Positions 40,783-51,362 of a stretch of 64,000 nt of DNA are shown here, one piece after another (position 1 is the first letter of the stretch; each line of letters starts with the position of its first letter). A program made the position numbers and the translations under genes. The notes under the pieces are model-generated. The model saw only the letters and a list, made by a program, of their open reading frames with translations. It was not told where the DNA came from and did not search any database. The stretch lies in the NCBI GenBank assembly GCA_947167455.1, contig CAMVIB010000001.1, forward strand, positions 1-64,000, read 5' to 3'. Origin of the DNA: an uncultured Prevotellaceae bacterium. Lineage in GTDB: Bacteria; Bacteroidota; Bacteroidia; Bacteroidales; Bacteroidaceae.

Positions 40783-42558
40783 TCAGGAGGGGCGGGAGCT
40801 CAAGGAGCTTAAGAGTTGGCGGAGCAGGTAGGTGGCGTTCTGGTTGCGGGCCACACCAGGGGTAATGCGGTAGGAGTAGGTGATGTGGTCGGAGAGTTGT
40901 ATCTCGAAGCAGTAGTTGTGGAAGCGGCCGGGGTGTTCCTCAGCCATGCGGGAGAGCTCGAGGTCGTGGGTGGCGACAATGCCCGTGACGGGCAGCGCAC
41001 TGACGGCCTCCAGAAACAGGCGGGAGCCGTTGAGCTTGTCCAGAGAGTTGGTGCCTTTCAGAATCTCGTCGAGGATGATGAGGGTGTGGGATGAGGTGCC
41101 TGCGGCTGCAGTGGCGTGCGCTTTCACGGCTTCCAGCAACTGTTGCAGACGCAACAGCTCGGCATTGAAATAGGAGATGCCGTGTGCGAGGTCGTCGGAG
41201 GTGCGCATCGACGTGAAAAGCGCAAAGGGTGAACAGCGCAGGTGATCGGCAAAGACGGGCAGGCCGACGTGTGCCAGCAGCACGTTGATGCCGACCGAGC
41301 GCAGAAAGGTGCTCTTGCCTGCCATGTTGGCGCCCGTGATGATGTAGTAGTGACCATCGGCGAGAAGGAAGTCGTTGCGAACGGCCTCTTTGCCAAGGAA
41401 CGGATGCCACAGCCCATTGGCCTCGAAGACGATGTCCGTGGCCTCAACCACTTCGGCATCGGTGGCTTCGGGGTGGTTAAAGCAGAAGGTGGCCAGGGAG
41501 ACGAGGGCGTCGTAACGGCTGACGGCGGCTATCCACTCGGGGAGGCGCGGCATATAGCGCTCCTTCCAATCCAAGAACCGACGGACGATGAAGAGGTCGG
41601 CCATGAACAGCGTGTTGGAGATGAGGATCCAGAACTCGTTGCGACGGTCGATGCTGGCCACAATGGAGGTGAGGGAGCTGAAGGCGGGAGCGGCTTCGGA
41701 TGTCTCGGGCACCAGCGCCATCAGGCGTTCATAGACTTTCAGCTGGCGGAGGATGCCCTCTGTGGCGCGTTTCGTCAGCAGCAGCGGACGAGCAAAGAGC
41801 AGACTGGCGACCAGCACCTCCAGCACAGCCCATGCCATCACGCTTCCGGCTCTGGTAAGACCGAGGATAGCGGCCGTCAACAAGGCATAGAAGCCGCCAA
41901 CGAGCAGCACAGCGAGCACCAGCGCCGGCATGGAAGCGGCAAAACGGGGAATATGGATGGAAGCTACGTCCTCCAAGGCGCGCAGCACGGAGGCAGTATC
42001 TACCTGCTCCTGTGCCATGAAAGTCATGCGGCGGGTCTCTGCTTCGGCCAGCTCGCGGATGGAATCGCGCCGCGCCTGCACCTCGGCGACCGAGGGCACA
42101 CGGCGCTCAGCAAGCAAGGCGGCCAGATGATCGCTGCCGCCCGACGTGACCGTGCGATTCATGCGCTGGAAGAGGGACTGCGGGCCGAACACATCGAGGT
42201 CGGTGGTGAAGGGATGCGAAGCATCGGCATAGCGCCGGCCATCATCGAAGTGGGAGAAATCGCCGTCCAACGCCGCCAACTCGCCGTCGTAAACTCGGAG
42301 CCATGCCTCGCACTCCTCCAGTCGTGCTGAACTGCGTGCGTCGCGACTGCGCGTCCAGAGGTAAGCCAACGCCGCCATGACGGCTGCCGCTATCAGCGGC
42401 CAGCCCCAAGCCGTCAGGAAAGAGGCCACGGCACAAGCCGCAGCAGCAAAGAAACTCACCAGCTCGGCCATGACGAAGCGACGTGCCTGACGACGCAAGG
42501 CCACTGCCTCGGTCCGCAGCGCGTCGGCTCGCTCTTGGTAATAAGTCTTCAAATCCAT
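40783..42558 (-). CDS. MutS-family ATPase with N-terminal membrane segments
   Basis: A 591-residue protein. Membrane segments near residues 30-50 and 56-66 (LVSFFAAAACAVASFLTAWG) and again near 215-255. A MutS core-like helical region follows (FQRMNRTVTSGGSDHLAALL), and the C-terminal MutS ATPase has Walker A TGANMAGKSTFLRSVG near residue 408, FTSMRTSDDLAHGISYFNAELLRL and Walker B LIILDEILKGTNSLDKLN near 495. It lacks the mismatch-recognition N-terminal domain of MutS and the Smr domain of MutS2, so mismatch repair is not the obvious role. This membrane-linked MutS-like type is common in Bacteroidetes, and its function is not known to me. Confidence 0.88.
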   Translation of the reverse strand: MDLKTYYQERADALRTEAVALRRQARRFVMAELVSFFAAAACAVASFLTAWGWPLIAAAVMAALAYLWTRSRDARSSARLEECEAWLRVYDGELAALDGDFSHFDDGRRYADASHPFTTDLDVFGPQSLFQRMNRTVTSGGSDHLAALLAERRVPSVAEVQARRDSIRELAEAETRRMTFMAQEQVDTASVLRALEDVASIHIPRFAASMPALVLAVLLVGGFYALLTAAILGLTRAGSVMAWAVLEVLVASLLFARPLLLTKRATEGILRQLKVYERLMALVPETSEAAPAFSSLTSIVASIDRRNEFWILISNTLFMADLFIVRRFLDWKERYMPRLPEWIAAVSRYDALVSLATFCFNHPEATDAEVVEATDIVFEANGLWHPFLGKEAVRNDFLLADGHYYIITGANMAGKSTFLRSVGINVLLAHVGLPVFADHLRCSPFALFTSMRTSDDLAHGISYFNAELLRLQQLLEAVKAHATAAAGTSSHTLIILDEILKGTNSLDKLNGSRLFLEAVSALPVTGIVATHDLELSRMAEEHPGRFHNYCFEIQLSDHITYSYRITPGVARNQNATYLLRQLLSSLSSRPS

Positions 42559-42673
42559 AAAGCTACATTACGCCTCATGGGCCGTATTCTTGTTCTTGCG
42601 GGGACTGCCATTCACGAAGATGGCTTTCAGTGTTTTCTTTTCCATAATATAAATGATTATCCGCAATCATACC

Positions 42674-42885
42674 ACCAAAGAGACCGCAACGCGGTCTTCG
42701 CTTTGGTAACCGAGGGTACGAGCGTAGCGAGCACCCCCGGATAACAAGCTCTATAGAGGCAAGCACTCTGAAAGAGTGCCCGAACAGCGTAATGGGCGAC
42801 CCCTTCAGGGTCGATGTTCCCCTTTTTGTCCCTATCCGGGGGTACTGCGCACCCCCGGTTATTGAGAGGAGACGCTTCCAGCGTC
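42674..42885. repeat. Array of six short palindromes
   Basis: Hairpins in a row: ACCAAAGAGACCGC (42674-42707), a CCGAGGGT...ACCCCCGG pair (42709-42740), GCACTCTGAAAGAGTGC (42763-42779), CGACCCCTTCAGGGTCG (about 42797-42813), CCGGGGGTACTGCGCACCCCCGG core (42836-42858) and GACGCTTCCAGCGTC (42871-42885). This matches the look of REP-type intergenic repeats known from Bacteroidetes. They fill the gap between the MutS-like gene and the BNR protein gene, which holds no other feature I can support. Confidence 0.75.
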
Positions 42886-42950
42886 TTCGGGATAGTGATG
42901 GATGAAAGATTGCGCGATGGCGTAATTACGCATTGCCGGCGTCAGTGTCG

Positions 42951-45900
42951 TCAGCGGAGGGCTTTGCGTTTGCCATGGATGTAGATGCCGTGACGTGTGG
43001 GTGGCTGTATGCGTCGTCCGCTGAGGTCATACCACGTCTGTCGTGTGGCGGCATCGGGTTGTGTGGCATCCTCGCGTATAGCCCCGATGCCGACGGCATG
43101 ATGCTTCCTGATGCTGATGTTGTCGAAGCCAATGATTTTCTCCGAGCCCGAGCTGTTGTGCATGGCGGTGAGAATGATGGTCGTCGGTGCTGTGCCGTCG
43201 CTGTTGAAGTCGAGTTCGACGTGCTGCCATTCGCTCTTGTTCTCGAGCGAGGGACTGCTGACGGTTGTGCCGCCCTCTGTCTGCACGCTCACCGAGGCAT
43301 CACCTCCGAGTCCGCTTTTCCAGATGTCGCAGTTCAGTGCGTAGCGTCCTTCGGGCAGCCGGAGTCTCTGTTTCAGCGTCTGTGTCGGCGTTCCCCAGTT
43401 ATGACGAATCCAGTAGGTCTGTGTGCTCTCGGCAGACGGTTTGGGAAGTGCTCCGAAGAACTGGTCGAAGTATTTGTCGCCGCTCTTCAGGGCGGTGATG
43501 TCGTTTTCGTTGGGGTTGGCACGCTCCACTGTCCAGCCTTCAGGCACGTAGATGGCGCGGTCGGAACTCACTCCGCTGCCTGCCTGCACGCTGTAGGCAC
43601 CCTCGAAATCACCGTTCTGCAGAGCTGTGGGCAGCTCATCCTGCTCGTAGGCGATGTCCTGCATCTTGCATATCTCCTGACGTGTCAGGCAGGCGTCGTA
43701 GAGCCTGAAGTTGCTTATTGTGCCGCAGAAGTCCTGATTGTCAGCCTTGTAATCCCCGTCCCACCACTGTGTGCGTCCTATGTAGTTGCGCGTGTCTGCG
43801 GCTAGTTCGGCGAGCTGGTAGGCCTCGACCTGATTGGCGGTGCCGCTGACGTTCTCCTCGCCGTTGATATATATAGTGGTGGTGTGTGTGGCTGCGTTAT
43901 ATGTCACGGCGAGCTTATACTCTGTGCCAGCCTTCAGCTTGGTGCTGCTGTTGACCATCGTGGTGGTGCCTCCGTTGTACTTCACACCTGCCGAGAGGGC
44001 GTCAGCGCGCAGGAAGATGCTGTTGCCGCTTCCGCTGCCGAAGTCATAGATTCGGGGCTGCTTGAGCATCGTCTTTGGAGTCACGGTGACGAGGAAGGTG
44101 TATGAGCGTAGTCCCGCGAGCAGCCCTGCCGGGGCCGTGACGGTGGTGTTCGCGGCGAAGCCAGTGGCGGTGTTGGCGGTCATGTCGATGGCCTCCTTGC
44201 TGTAGCGGAGGTTCTTGGCGATGTCGCGTGCCAGTGCTTTCACCGTGAATGTGCGGCTCTCGCTGCCTGCGGTGGCGGTGAGGGTGACTGTCTTGTCTGC
44301 TGCTGTGGCGAAGAGCACTCCGTTGTTGCTTATGACACTCACGTCAGAGCTTGTCCACTTGATGTCAAGTCCCAGCTTTGATGCTGGCAGCACGAGGTCT
44401 GTGCGTGTCTCTTCGGGGAGGTCGAGCAGCATGAGTGCGTTCTTGGCGGCCTCTTTCTGTAGTTGCGTCTGTGCCTCCTTGACGAAGGTCTGCACCGTCA
44501 GTGGCGAGGCGCAGGCATAGTACATCTCACGGGTGAGGAGGGTGTGTGGTGATGGTATCGCGTTGCCTCCGTCATCGTGTCCCGCTATGTCCTCCACGAC
44601 GCCTCCGATGGTCGTCTCCGGCGTTATCACCTGATCTACGAGTCCGTTGCGATAGGTCGTCAGCGTCTTGCCGTCGTAGGTGAGTGTGAGCACCCAGGTG
44701 GATAACTTCGTAGGATGGTTGTCGCCGCTGGTGCCTGTGGAGCCCGTGGCCCATGCGTCGCTGGTGAGCAGACGGTTCTGGCTGCGGTATGACTTGTTGC
44801 CGATGGTGACGACGGGGTAGCTGTCGGCCCCGATGCTGTAGGTCAGGGGTGTGTTGTCGCTGATGGTGAAGAGCGTGCCCTCGTAGTGGTTTTCGTCCAT
44901 GGCAAAGGCCATGGTCATCGTCATGTCTTTCCAGAAGCAGATGCATGTGGGTATTTCGGCGGGCACGTTCTCGGGTGTCAGTTCCTCCTTCCAGCCGTAG
45001 GCGCAATGTATTGCCGTTGGGTAGCCTTTCGGGTAGTTCTGCTGCACCATCCAATAGTAGTAGTCGCCGTTCATCCATGCCAGTCGCATTGGTGAATTCT
45101 TTGAGCCGGGAATGATGAATGGCCGCACGTTGTTCTTCGTCGAGTTCTTCGTAATCTGCTCGCTGCCTGCCACCGTGCCGGCATCGTCGATGGTGTATTT
45201 CCATATCTCATACACGCCATCCTTGTTGTACTGCCCGTTGGTGGTGGGTATGCTGAGGTATAGGTCGTTGATGTTGTCGGGGTCGAGGCTCATGCCTCCT
45301 GAATAGCATCGCTCGGTGGAGTTCCAGTTCGTGTGGAAGGCATGTCCGCCATATTGCACCCACGTGCGCCGCCACTCTGTGCCCGTCCATCGTGCGTACC
45401 AATATACGTGTGTCGTCTTGGCGCTGTCGATGTGCGGGTATGCTATGACGGGGTTCTCATCCTTGTCCAGGACAATCTGCCACACCCAGTTGCGTATGTT
45501 TGCCGTGTTATCGACTATGGCAGCGGGGTGAGCCGAGGCATAGCTGTCCTGCTTGTTGACATTGTGCACACCGTTGGCGATGACGCTGAGCTGGTTGCCC
45601 TTGACATCGCGCAGGATGGGTCCGTTGCCGTGGTTGATGTCTATGACGTTGAGGTAGAGCCAGTCGGGCTGCTCGTTGTCGGGATGTCCTGTGGTGTAGC
45701 TGAGGTAGATCTTGTCTTTGCCGTTGCTCTGGTACTTGGCATAGGGTCGTGCCCCTGTGCTCTGCACGATCTGTTTGGGTCCGAAGTCGAACGAGCAGTT
45801 GCCGGCAGCGTCGGGCATGGTGAGTCGTGCTATGGTGGGGTGCCAGTTTATGCCTCGCCAGCAGAGGTAGATGTGGTTGGGGTCGTCACTGAGTATGAAT

Positions 45901-46349
45901 GGCGACGGGTATGTGGTGTTGTTGGCCGTTGCCAGGCGTTTCTCTTCGCCGAGTGCCGTGATGTCGCCGGGTTTCTGCGAGATGCGGTACCAGATGCACG
46001 CCTCGTCGGTGTGGCGTGTGTAGAAGATCATCACGCGCTCGTCGGGCAGCACCACGAAGGTTGGGTTGTTGTGGTCGTCGGGCTGGAAGTAACTGCGTAT
46101 GAGGACATCTGTCTTGCGGTGCCTCACCCAGTCGTACTGCGTGGCCTTGACATTGCCATGCACGTCGATATAGCCGATGTAGGTGGAGTTGATGGTGCCG
46201 GAGGCATTCTCATAGTGCAGCGCACGCGGGTCGGCAAACCAACACCATGCGCCCTCGTCGGCAACGACAGATGTGGCCGGCGTTGTCTGTGCTTGTGCTC
46301 CGACGGCTGCTGCCAGAGCAAGAAGGATTGAGATGAAAAGTTTCCTCAT
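42951..46349 (-). CDS. Secreted BNR-4/LamG-type carbohydrate-active protein
   Basis: A 1132-residue exported protein. Signal MRKLFISILLALAAAVGAQA; then a BNR-4-like propeller (residues about 30-460) with GAWCWFADPRALHYENASGT, STYIGYIDVHGNVKATQYD and RTWVQYGGHAFHTNWNSTERC; a middle Ig/helical linker; a LamG-like concanavalin domain (about 780-930) with NYIGRTQWWDGDYKADNQDF and FRLYDACLTRQEI; a carbohydrate-binding-like region; and a C-terminal tail TWYDLSGRRIQPPTRHGIYI. The tail is the type found at the end of many Bacteroidetes secreted proteins and may be a secretion signal. It could bind or cleave a polysaccharide, but no catalytic family can be fixed. Start at 46349 gives the signal peptide. 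Confidence 0.8.
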   Translation of the reverse strand: MRKLFISILLALAAAVGAQAQTTPATSVVADEGAWCWFADPRALHYENASGTINSTYIGYIDVHGNVKATQYDWVRHRKTDVLIRSYFQPDDHNNPTFVVLPDERVMIFYTRHTDEACIWYRISQKPGDITALGEEKRLATANNTTYPSPFILSDDPNHIYLCWRGINWHPTIARLTMPDAAGNCSFDFGPKQIVQSTGARPYAKYQSNGKDKIYLSYTTGHPDNEQPDWLYLNVIDINHGNGPILRDVKGNQLSVIANGVHNVNKQDSYASAHPAAIVDNTANIRNWVWQIVLDKDENPVIAYPHIDSAKTTHVYWYARWTGTEWRRTWVQYGGHAFHTNWNSTERCYSGGMSLDPDNINDLYLSIPTTNGQYNKDGVYEIWKYTIDDAGTVAGSEQITKNSTKNNVRPFIIPGSKNSPMRLAWMNGDYYYWMVQQNYPKGYPTAIHCAYGWKEELTPENVPAEIPTCICFWKDMTMTMAFAMDENHYEGTLFTISDNTPLTYSIGADSYPVVTIGNKSYRSQNRLLTSDAWATGSTGTSGDNHPTKLSTWVLTLTYDGKTLTTYRNGLVDQVITPETTIGGVVEDIAGHDDGGNAIPSPHTLLTREMYYACASPLTVQTFVKEAQTQLQKEAAKNALMLLDLPEETRTDLVLPASKLGLDIKWTSSDVSVISNNGVLFATAADKTVTLTATAGSESRTFTVKALARDIAKNLRYSKEAIDMTANTATGFAANTTVTAPAGLLAGLRSYTFLVTVTPKTMLKQPRIYDFGSGSGNSIFLRADALSAGVKYNGGTTTMVNSSTKLKAGTEYKLAVTYNAATHTTTIYINGEENVSGTANQVEAYQLAELAADTRNYIGRTQWWDGDYKADNQDFCGTISNFRLYDACLTRQEICKMQDIAYEQDELPTALQNGDFEGAYSVQAGSGVSSDRAIYVPEGWTVERANPNENDITALKSGDKYFDQFFGALPKPSAESTQTYWIRHNWGTPTQTLKQRLRLPEGRYALNCDIWKSGLGGDASVSVQTEGGTTVSSPSLENKSEWQHVELDFNSDGTAPTTIILTAMHNSSGSEKIIGFDNISIRKHHAVGIGAIREDATQPDAATRQTWYDLSGRRIQPPTRHGIYIHGKRKALR

Positions 46350-46399
46350 TGAGATTGTCGTTGAATTATAAGTAAATGTACGTAAATAGATTAGATTTG

Positions 46400-47248
46400 T
46401 CATGGCAGAGCCGTGAGGTGCAGTCCGTCGGGCCGGATTACGATGAGCCGTCGTCGGTAGAGGTCTCCGACGGCTTTCTTGAACACCTTCTTGCTCACCC
46501 CGAAGACGGCATAGACCTCCTCGGCGGGGCTGCTGTCGCAGAGGGGCGTATGCCCACCGTTGGTCTGGAGGTGTTGCAACAGCACATCGCTGAAGTCGTG
46601 TACGCCTCGCTGCCCTGTGCGTTGTAGCATGAGGTCTATCTTCCCGTCGGGGCGCACCTGTCTGACGTAGGCACGCACACGGTCGCCTCCGTGCAGGGGT
46701 CGGAACACCTCGTCGTCATACAACAGACCGTTGTAGCGGTTCCCTACGATGCATTTCAGTCCGAGGTCGGTCTTCTGCCACACCAGGCACTCCACTTCCT
46801 CTCCGCCGCGATATGGCGGCATGTCGGTGCTGAGGTAGCGCTCCACCTTTGCCGATGCCATGATGCGGTATGACTCCGGGTCGAGATGAACGTGCACGAG
46901 GTAGCTGCGCCCCTTCTGCATCTTCATCTTCTGTTCGCGGAAAGGCACGAATAGATCCTTCATCAGCCCCCAGTCGAGGAATGCCCCGAAATTATTGACC
47001 CACGCCACCTGCAGCCATGCGAAGTCGCCGACCTGCGCCAAGGGCTTTTCTGTCGTTGCTATGAGGCGTTCTGCCTGGTCGAGATAGACGAAGACTTCTA
47101 TCTCATCGCCCTCGGCGAGCCCTTGCGGCACATAGCGTGTGGGCAGCAGGAGTGTGCCGTCGGGTCCTCCTTCGAGGTATGCTCCCTGCTCTGCGAAGTG
47201 TGACACGCGCAGCAGGTTCATGCGTCCGAGTTCCAATTTGTTGCTCAT
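46400..47248 (-). CDS. CvfB-type S1 RNA-binding protein
   Basis: A 282-residue protein of the CvfB/YitL family: several S1-like OB folds ([55 protein letters not shown]) and a C-terminal winged helix ([25 protein letters not shown]). Homologues bind RNA and affect virulence gene expression in Firmicutes. Its start overlaps the ABC ATPase gene by four bases. Confidence 0.92.
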   Translation of the reverse strand: MSNKLELGRMNLLRVSHFAEQGAYLEGGPDGTLLLPTRYVPQGLAEGDEIEVFVYLDQAERLIATTEKPLAQVGDFAWLQVAWVNNFGAFLDWGLMKDLFVPFREQKMKMQKGRSYLVHVHLDPESYRIMASAKVERYLSTDMPPYRGGEEVECLVWQKTDLGLKCIVGNRYNGLLYDDEVFRPLHGGDRVRAYVRQVRPDGKIDLMLQRTGQRGVHDFSDVLLQHLQTNGGHTPLCDSSPAEEVYAVFGVSKKVFKKAVGDLYRRRLIVIRPDGLHLTALP

Positions 47249-47985
47249 GCCAGATAGGTCTTGATAATTTGCTGTTCGGGGGATGGGTTCTCTGTCTCTG
47301 GCGCCACGTCGGGCATGATGTCAGACATCGGCAGGGCAGATATTCTTCCGTCCACGATGTGAATGGTGCGGTCTGCGCTGGCGGCGAGACCCTCGTCGTG
47401 GGTCACGATGACGAAGGTCTGCTGCATCTCGTCGCGCAGCCGGAAGAAGAGTCTGTGCAACTCCTCCTTGTTCTGCGTGTCGAGACTTCCGCTGGGCTCG
47501 TCGGCGAGCACCACGGCAGGCCTGTTCGCCAGGGCTCTGGCGACGGCCACACGTTGCTTCTCGCCTCCCGACAGTTCGGCGGGTTTGTGGGTGGCGCGGT
47601 CTGTGAGGCTCATAAATGCCAGCAGCTCTTCGGCACGCTGGCGAGCCTCCTTGCGGCTCGTGCCTCCGATGAGCGCCGGTATCATGACGTTCTCGAGTGC
47701 CGTGAACTCCGGCAGCAGCTGGTGGAACTGGAACACGAAGCCTATCTGCCTGTTGCGGAAGCGTGCGAGGGCTTTCTGGCCGAGGCGTGAGATGTCGGTG
47801 CCGTTGATGGTCACGGTGCCGCTGTCGGCGCGGTCGAGGGTGCCCATAATCTGGAGCAGGGTGGTCTTGCCAGCCCCGCTGGGGCCTACGATGCTCACCA
47901 CCTCGCCCCGCACGATGTCAAGGTCTATGCCTTTGAGCACCTGCAGCTGTCCGAAGCTCTTGGTGATATTGCGAAGATGTATCAT
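47245..47985 (-). CDS. ABC transporter ATP-binding protein, LolD/MacB type
   Basis: A 246-residue ATPase: Walker [16 protein letters not shown] near residue 34, [15 protein letters not shown] signature near 138, Walker [13 protein letters not shown] near 158 and the His switch IVTHDEGLA. It groups with the LolD/FtsE/MacB type used for lipoprotein release or export. No permease gene is adjacent in the window, so its membrane partner is encoded elsewhere. It overlaps cvfB and lies 51 bases after the antiporter gene on the same strand. Confidence 0.88.
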   Translation of the reverse strand: MIHLRNITKSFGQLQVLKGIDLDIVRGEVVSIVGPSGAGKTTLLQIMGTLDRADSGTVTINGTDISRLGQKALARFRNRQIGFVFQFHQLLPEFTALENVMIPALIGGTSRKEARQRAEELLAFMSLTDRATHKPAELSGGEKQRVAVARALANRPAVVLADEPSGSLDTQNKEELHRLFFRLRDEMQQTFVIVTHDEGLAASADRTIHIVDGRISALPMSDIMPDVAPETENPSPEQQIIKTYLA

Positions 47986-48036
47986 GATGCGTAATGATGG
48001 TTTGTAGTGAGGATGTGTGGAATGCCTATCGTTAGG

Positions 48037-50130
48037 TTATTTCAGGTGTGTCAGCCATTGCTCGAAGAGCATCTGTCGCTGTGTCACGCTCTGACCGTTG
48101 GGTGCGAACACCGACAGCGTCTCATGGGGGTCGCCCCACTGGTCGGGGAAGAGCAGCACGACGTTGGTGTTGGCGAAGCTGCGTGCTATCACTGCCGGCA
48201 GGGTGTTCATGGCCGGGGTGTGTGAGATGAAGCCCGGACGTGAGCTCACCAGCACCAGCAGATGGTCGGCATTGACCTCCGACGGCAGTCGCACCATCAG
48301 CTTGCCGAAGCCCTGTTCTATCATCAGCTCCATGCGCACGGCAGGGTGGTGGGTCTCCATATACTCCTTAATATAATAGCCCGTGTCGCCGAGTGTGTGG
48401 AAGCGCATGACCTGCCCTGTCTGCTCGCCTATGCGGCACAGGTGCTCCAGCCACTTGTAGAAGCCGACCTCATATTCTGCCTGGGGCGGCACGGCCACCA
48501 CGATGCGCCGCACGGTGCCCAGCGGCATCAGCAGGCGCGTCAGTATCACCTCTCGGTGTGTGGCGGCGAGCACGCTCTGTGAGATGACGCCCAGGCGTCC
48601 TGCAGGACGTCCGTCTTCGGTCTCGTGCAGACCCATCACCACCTCTCCGGCATCCACCTCGCGCATGGTGTGCACGATGGCTGCTGCCACGTTGCTGCTG
48701 ACGCGGCTCATGGTTGACATCGTCACGTTGGCGGCAGCGGCAATGGCACGCGCCTTCTCCAGGTTGGCCTGACCGCGGGCCAGCAGGGCATCGTCGGGGT
48801 CGCTGTCCATGGCTATGGCGAGCCCCATGAGGCTGTCGGGGATGTTGGGGTTGCGGAGCATGATGCCCAGCTGTGTCAGCCTATCTACCGTCTGCGGATA
48901 GGCGTAGGCCGTGAGGCACTTGCCGTGGTACGAGCCCCGGTTTGTGGCCGTCTCCGTGGTCTGAAGTGCCAGACGGCGTGCCGCGCGCCCTGTGGCCATG
49001 CCGCTCACCACGCACGACACGAGTATTAGCAACACGGTGGCGTTGAGCATTTGCGTGTTCATGAGCTGCACGTCGGGCTGTGTGCCTATCATCACTATGG
49101 CCAGCGCGCCGGCAGCGTGCGAGTTGGTGAGGCCGAACATCATGTTGCGGTCGGCCGACGTGCCGCCCGACAGGCGCTGCATGACCCATGCCGCGAGCCA
49201 CTTGCTGAGCATCGCCGCCACGATGATTACCGTGCTGAGCCACAGCGTGGCCGTGTCGCCGAAGATCACCGACACATCGATTATCATGCCCACGCTGACG
49301 AGGAAGTAAGGCACGAAGAGTGCGTTGCCGACAAATTCTATGCGCACCATCAGCGGGCCGCCGTGAGGGATTATTCTGTTGAGCACCAGACCGGCGAGGA
49401 AGGCACCCAGCAGACCTTCGAGGCCTGCCGTCGTGGCCAGACAGGCGCTGACGAACACCAGCGCCATCACGAAGATATATTGCGTCACGGCATCCTCGTT
49501 GCGACGCAGGAACCAGCGTCCCACCTTCGGGAAGACATATGCCACGCCCACGACGTAGGCCGCTATGCCCAGGGCGAATGTCAGCCAGTAGAGCCAGTCG
49601 CCGCCGCCACGCTTCGTCTGCACCACGACGGCCAGCAGCAGCAGGGCACCGAAGGTGGCCATCGCCGTCGCTATGATGCTACGCACCACGCTGTGATGCT
49701 TGCCGATGCCGTAGCGGCTCACTATGGGGTAGGCCACCAGGGTGTGTGAGGCCAGCAGCGCACTCACCACCAGCGATGACTCCACCGTCATGCCCAGCAC
49801 CCAATGTGCCACCGCCAGACCCACGGCGAAGGGTATGGCGAACGTCAGAGCGCCGAAACTCATGCCGCTGCGGCCATAGCGTCTGAAGCTGCCCATGTCC
49901 ATCTCCAGTCCCGCCAGGAACATGATGTAATAGATGCCCACCTGTCCGAAGAGCTCGAATGAGGCATCGCGCGCCAGCAGGTTCAGGCCGTGCTCTCCGA
50001 TGAGCACTCCTGAGAGTATGAGCCCTATGATGTGCGGCACTCGCAGCCGCCGGAACACTATCGGCGACAGCAGTATGATGAGCAGCATGACGAGGAATAT
50101 CCACGTCGGATTGGTGATGAGCGGTGACAC
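48037..50130 (-). CDS. CPA2-type cation/proton antiporter
   Basis: A 697-residue membrane protein. About 12 membrane segments (residues 10-400) of the sodium/hydrogen exchanger fold, with [55 protein letters not shown] and [18 protein letters not shown] motifs. The cytoplasmic C-terminal half (about 300 residues) has two USP-like nucleotide-binding halves and [13 protein letters not shown] near the end. It probably exchanges Na+ or K+ for protons across the inner membrane. The promoter (minus-strand TACCTTTG, 50175-50182) is 45 bases upstream and divergent from asd. Confidence 0.9.
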   Translation of the reverse strand: MSPLITNPTWIFLVMLLIILLSPIVFRRLRVPHIIGLILSGVLIGEHGLNLLARDASFELFGQVGIYYIMFLAGLEMDMGSFRRYGRSGMSFGALTFAIPFAVGLAVAHWVLGMTVESSLVVSALLASHTLVAYPIVSRYGIGKHHSVVRSIIATAMATFGALLLLAVVVQTKRGGGDWLYWLTFALGIAAYVVGVAYVFPKVGRWFLRRNEDAVTQYIFVMALVFVSACLATTAGLEGLLGAFLAGLVLNRIIPHGGPLMVRIEFVGNALFVPYFLVSVGMIIDVSVIFGDTATLWLSTVIIVAAMLSKWLAAWVMQRLSGGTSADRNMMFGLTNSHAAGALAIVMIGTQPDVQLMNTQMLNATVLLILVSCVVSGMATGRAARRLALQTTETATNRGSYHGKCLTAYAYPQTVDRLTQLGIMLRNPNIPDSLMGLAIAMDSDPDDALLARGQANLEKARAIAAAANVTMSTMSRVSSNVAAAIVHTMREVDAGEVVMGLHETEDGRPAGRLGVISQSVLAATHREVILTRLLMPLGTVRRIVVAVPPQAEYEVGFYKWLEHLCRIGEQTGQVMRFHTLGDTGYYIKEYMETHHPAVRMELMIEQGFGKLMVRLPSEVNADHLLVLVSSRPGFISHTPAMNTLPAVIARSFANTNVVLLFPDQWGDPHETLSVFAPNGQSVTQRQMLFEQWLTHLK

Positions 50131-50174
50131 GTGAATCGGCGTTTGTCGGGTTGTGAAATTAATGTTTCGCGCCG

Positions 50175-50182
50175 CAAAGGTA
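50175..50182 (-). promoter_or_regulatory. Antiporter promoter, -7 element
   Basis: Minus-strand TACCTTTG, an exact TAnnTTTG match. It is divergent from the asd promoter 75 bases away. Confidence 0.7.
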
Positions 50183-50234
50183 AGGAAAAGTTTGAAGTTT
50201 ACGTCCCACGATGCAAGTTTTTTTGCATTAACGC

Positions 50235-50264
50235 TTGCCGTATGGCAGCTTTTGACTATCTTTG
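50235..50264 (+). promoter_or_regulatory. asd promoter
   Basis: TTG at 50235-50237 and TATCTTTG at 50257-50264 with a 19-base spacer, an excellent match. Its position rules out the upstream in-frame ATGs and fixes the asd start at 50314. Confidence 0.8.
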
Positions 50265-50313
50265 CCGCGAATTAGGAACAACACATATAATAAAAAACGA
50301 CAAGAGTAATAAC

Positions 50314-51321
50314 ATGAAAGTAGCAATAGTAGGCGCCAGCGGCGCCGTAGGTCAGGAGTTCCTGCGCGTTCTCGACGAGCGCAACTTCCCCATCGACGAG
50401 CTGCTGCTCTTCGGCAGCGAGCGTAGTGCCGGACGCACATACACGTTCCGCGGCAAGGAGTATGCAGTGCGACTGCTCCAGCACAACGACGACTTCCGGG
50501 GCGTAGATATCGCCTTCGTGAGCGCCGGAGGCTCCACCAGCAAGGAGTTCGCACAGACCATCACCAAGCACGGCACGGTGATGATCGACAACAGCTCGGC
50601 ATTCCGCATGGATGCCGATGTGCCGCTCGTCGTGCCCGAATGCAATGCCGAAGATGCCCTCAACCGTCCGCGTGGCATCATCGCCAACCCCAACTGCACA
50701 ACGATAATGATGGTGGTATGCCTGCAACCTCTGGAGCGCATCTCACACATCAAACGCATACACGTGGCAAGCTATCAGGCCGCCAGCGGAGCCGGAGCCG
50801 CCGCCATGGCAGAGCTGGAGCAGCAATACCGCGAGGTGCTCGACGGCAAGCCCGCCACCGTCAACAAGTTCGCCTATCAGCTGGCATATAACGTCATACC
50901 CCAGATTGACGTCTTCACCGACAACGGCTACACCAAGGAGGAGATGAAGATGTTCAATGAGACCCGCAAGATCATGCACACCGATGCCGCCTGCTCGGCC
51001 ATGTGTGTCCGCGTGCCGTCACTGCGCAGCCACTCCGAGGCCGTGTGGATAGAGACGGAGCGACCCATTACTCCCGAGGAGGCACGCTGCGCCTTCGAGG
51101 CAGCACCGGGTGTCACCGTCATCGACGACCCTGCCACTAAGCAATACCCCATGCCTCTCTTCACTGCCGGCAAAGATGATGTCTTCGTGGGGCGCATACG
51201 CCGTGACATTGCCAGCGACAACGGCCTCACCTTCTGGCTCTGCGGCGACCAGATCAAGAAAGGTGCCGCACTCAATGCCGTGCAGATTGCCGAGTACCTC
51301 ATCAGCGTCGGCAATGTGTAG
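50314..51321 (+). CDS. asd: Aspartate-semialdehyde dehydrogenase
   Basis: A 335-residue enzyme of lysine, threonine and methionine biosynthesis that reduces aspartyl phosphate with [24 protein letters not shown] is the NADP-binding start, FSAGGSTS-like [12 protein letters not shown] follows, and the catalytic Cys is in [10 protein letters not shown] near residue 128. [13 protein letters not shown] and [13 protein letters not shown] are family motifs. The promoter at 50235-50264 fixes the start at 50314; the frame is open 61 codons further up but that part lies before the promoter. Confidence 0.96.
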   Translation: MKVAIVGASGAVGQEFLRVLDERNFPIDELLLFGSERSAGRTYTFRGKEYAVRLLQHNDDFRGVDIAFVSAGGSTSKEFAQTITKHGTVMIDNSSAFRMDADVPLVVPECNAEDALNRPRGIIANPNCTTIMMVVCLQPLERISHIKRIHVASYQAASGAGAAAMAELEQQYREVLDGKPATVNKFAYQLAYNVIPQIDVFTDNGYTKEEMKMFNETRKIMHTDAACSAMCVRVPSLRSHSEAVWIETERPITPEEARCAFEAAPGVTVIDDPATKQYPMPLFTAGKDDVFVGRIRRDIASDNGLTFWLCGDQIKKGAALNAVQIAEYLISVGNV

Positions 51322-51362
51322 GAAGCCTTCTTCTTAACTAATCTATAATTTACCTTAGTCCT

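Noticed and set aside
42674-42885. Possible CRISPR array
   Set aside because: The palindromes are all different and there are no equal-length spacers between identical repeats; no cas genes are present.
50131-50313. N-terminal extension of asd
   Set aside because: The frame is open but lies before a near-perfect promoter; the extra residues have no likeness to the family.
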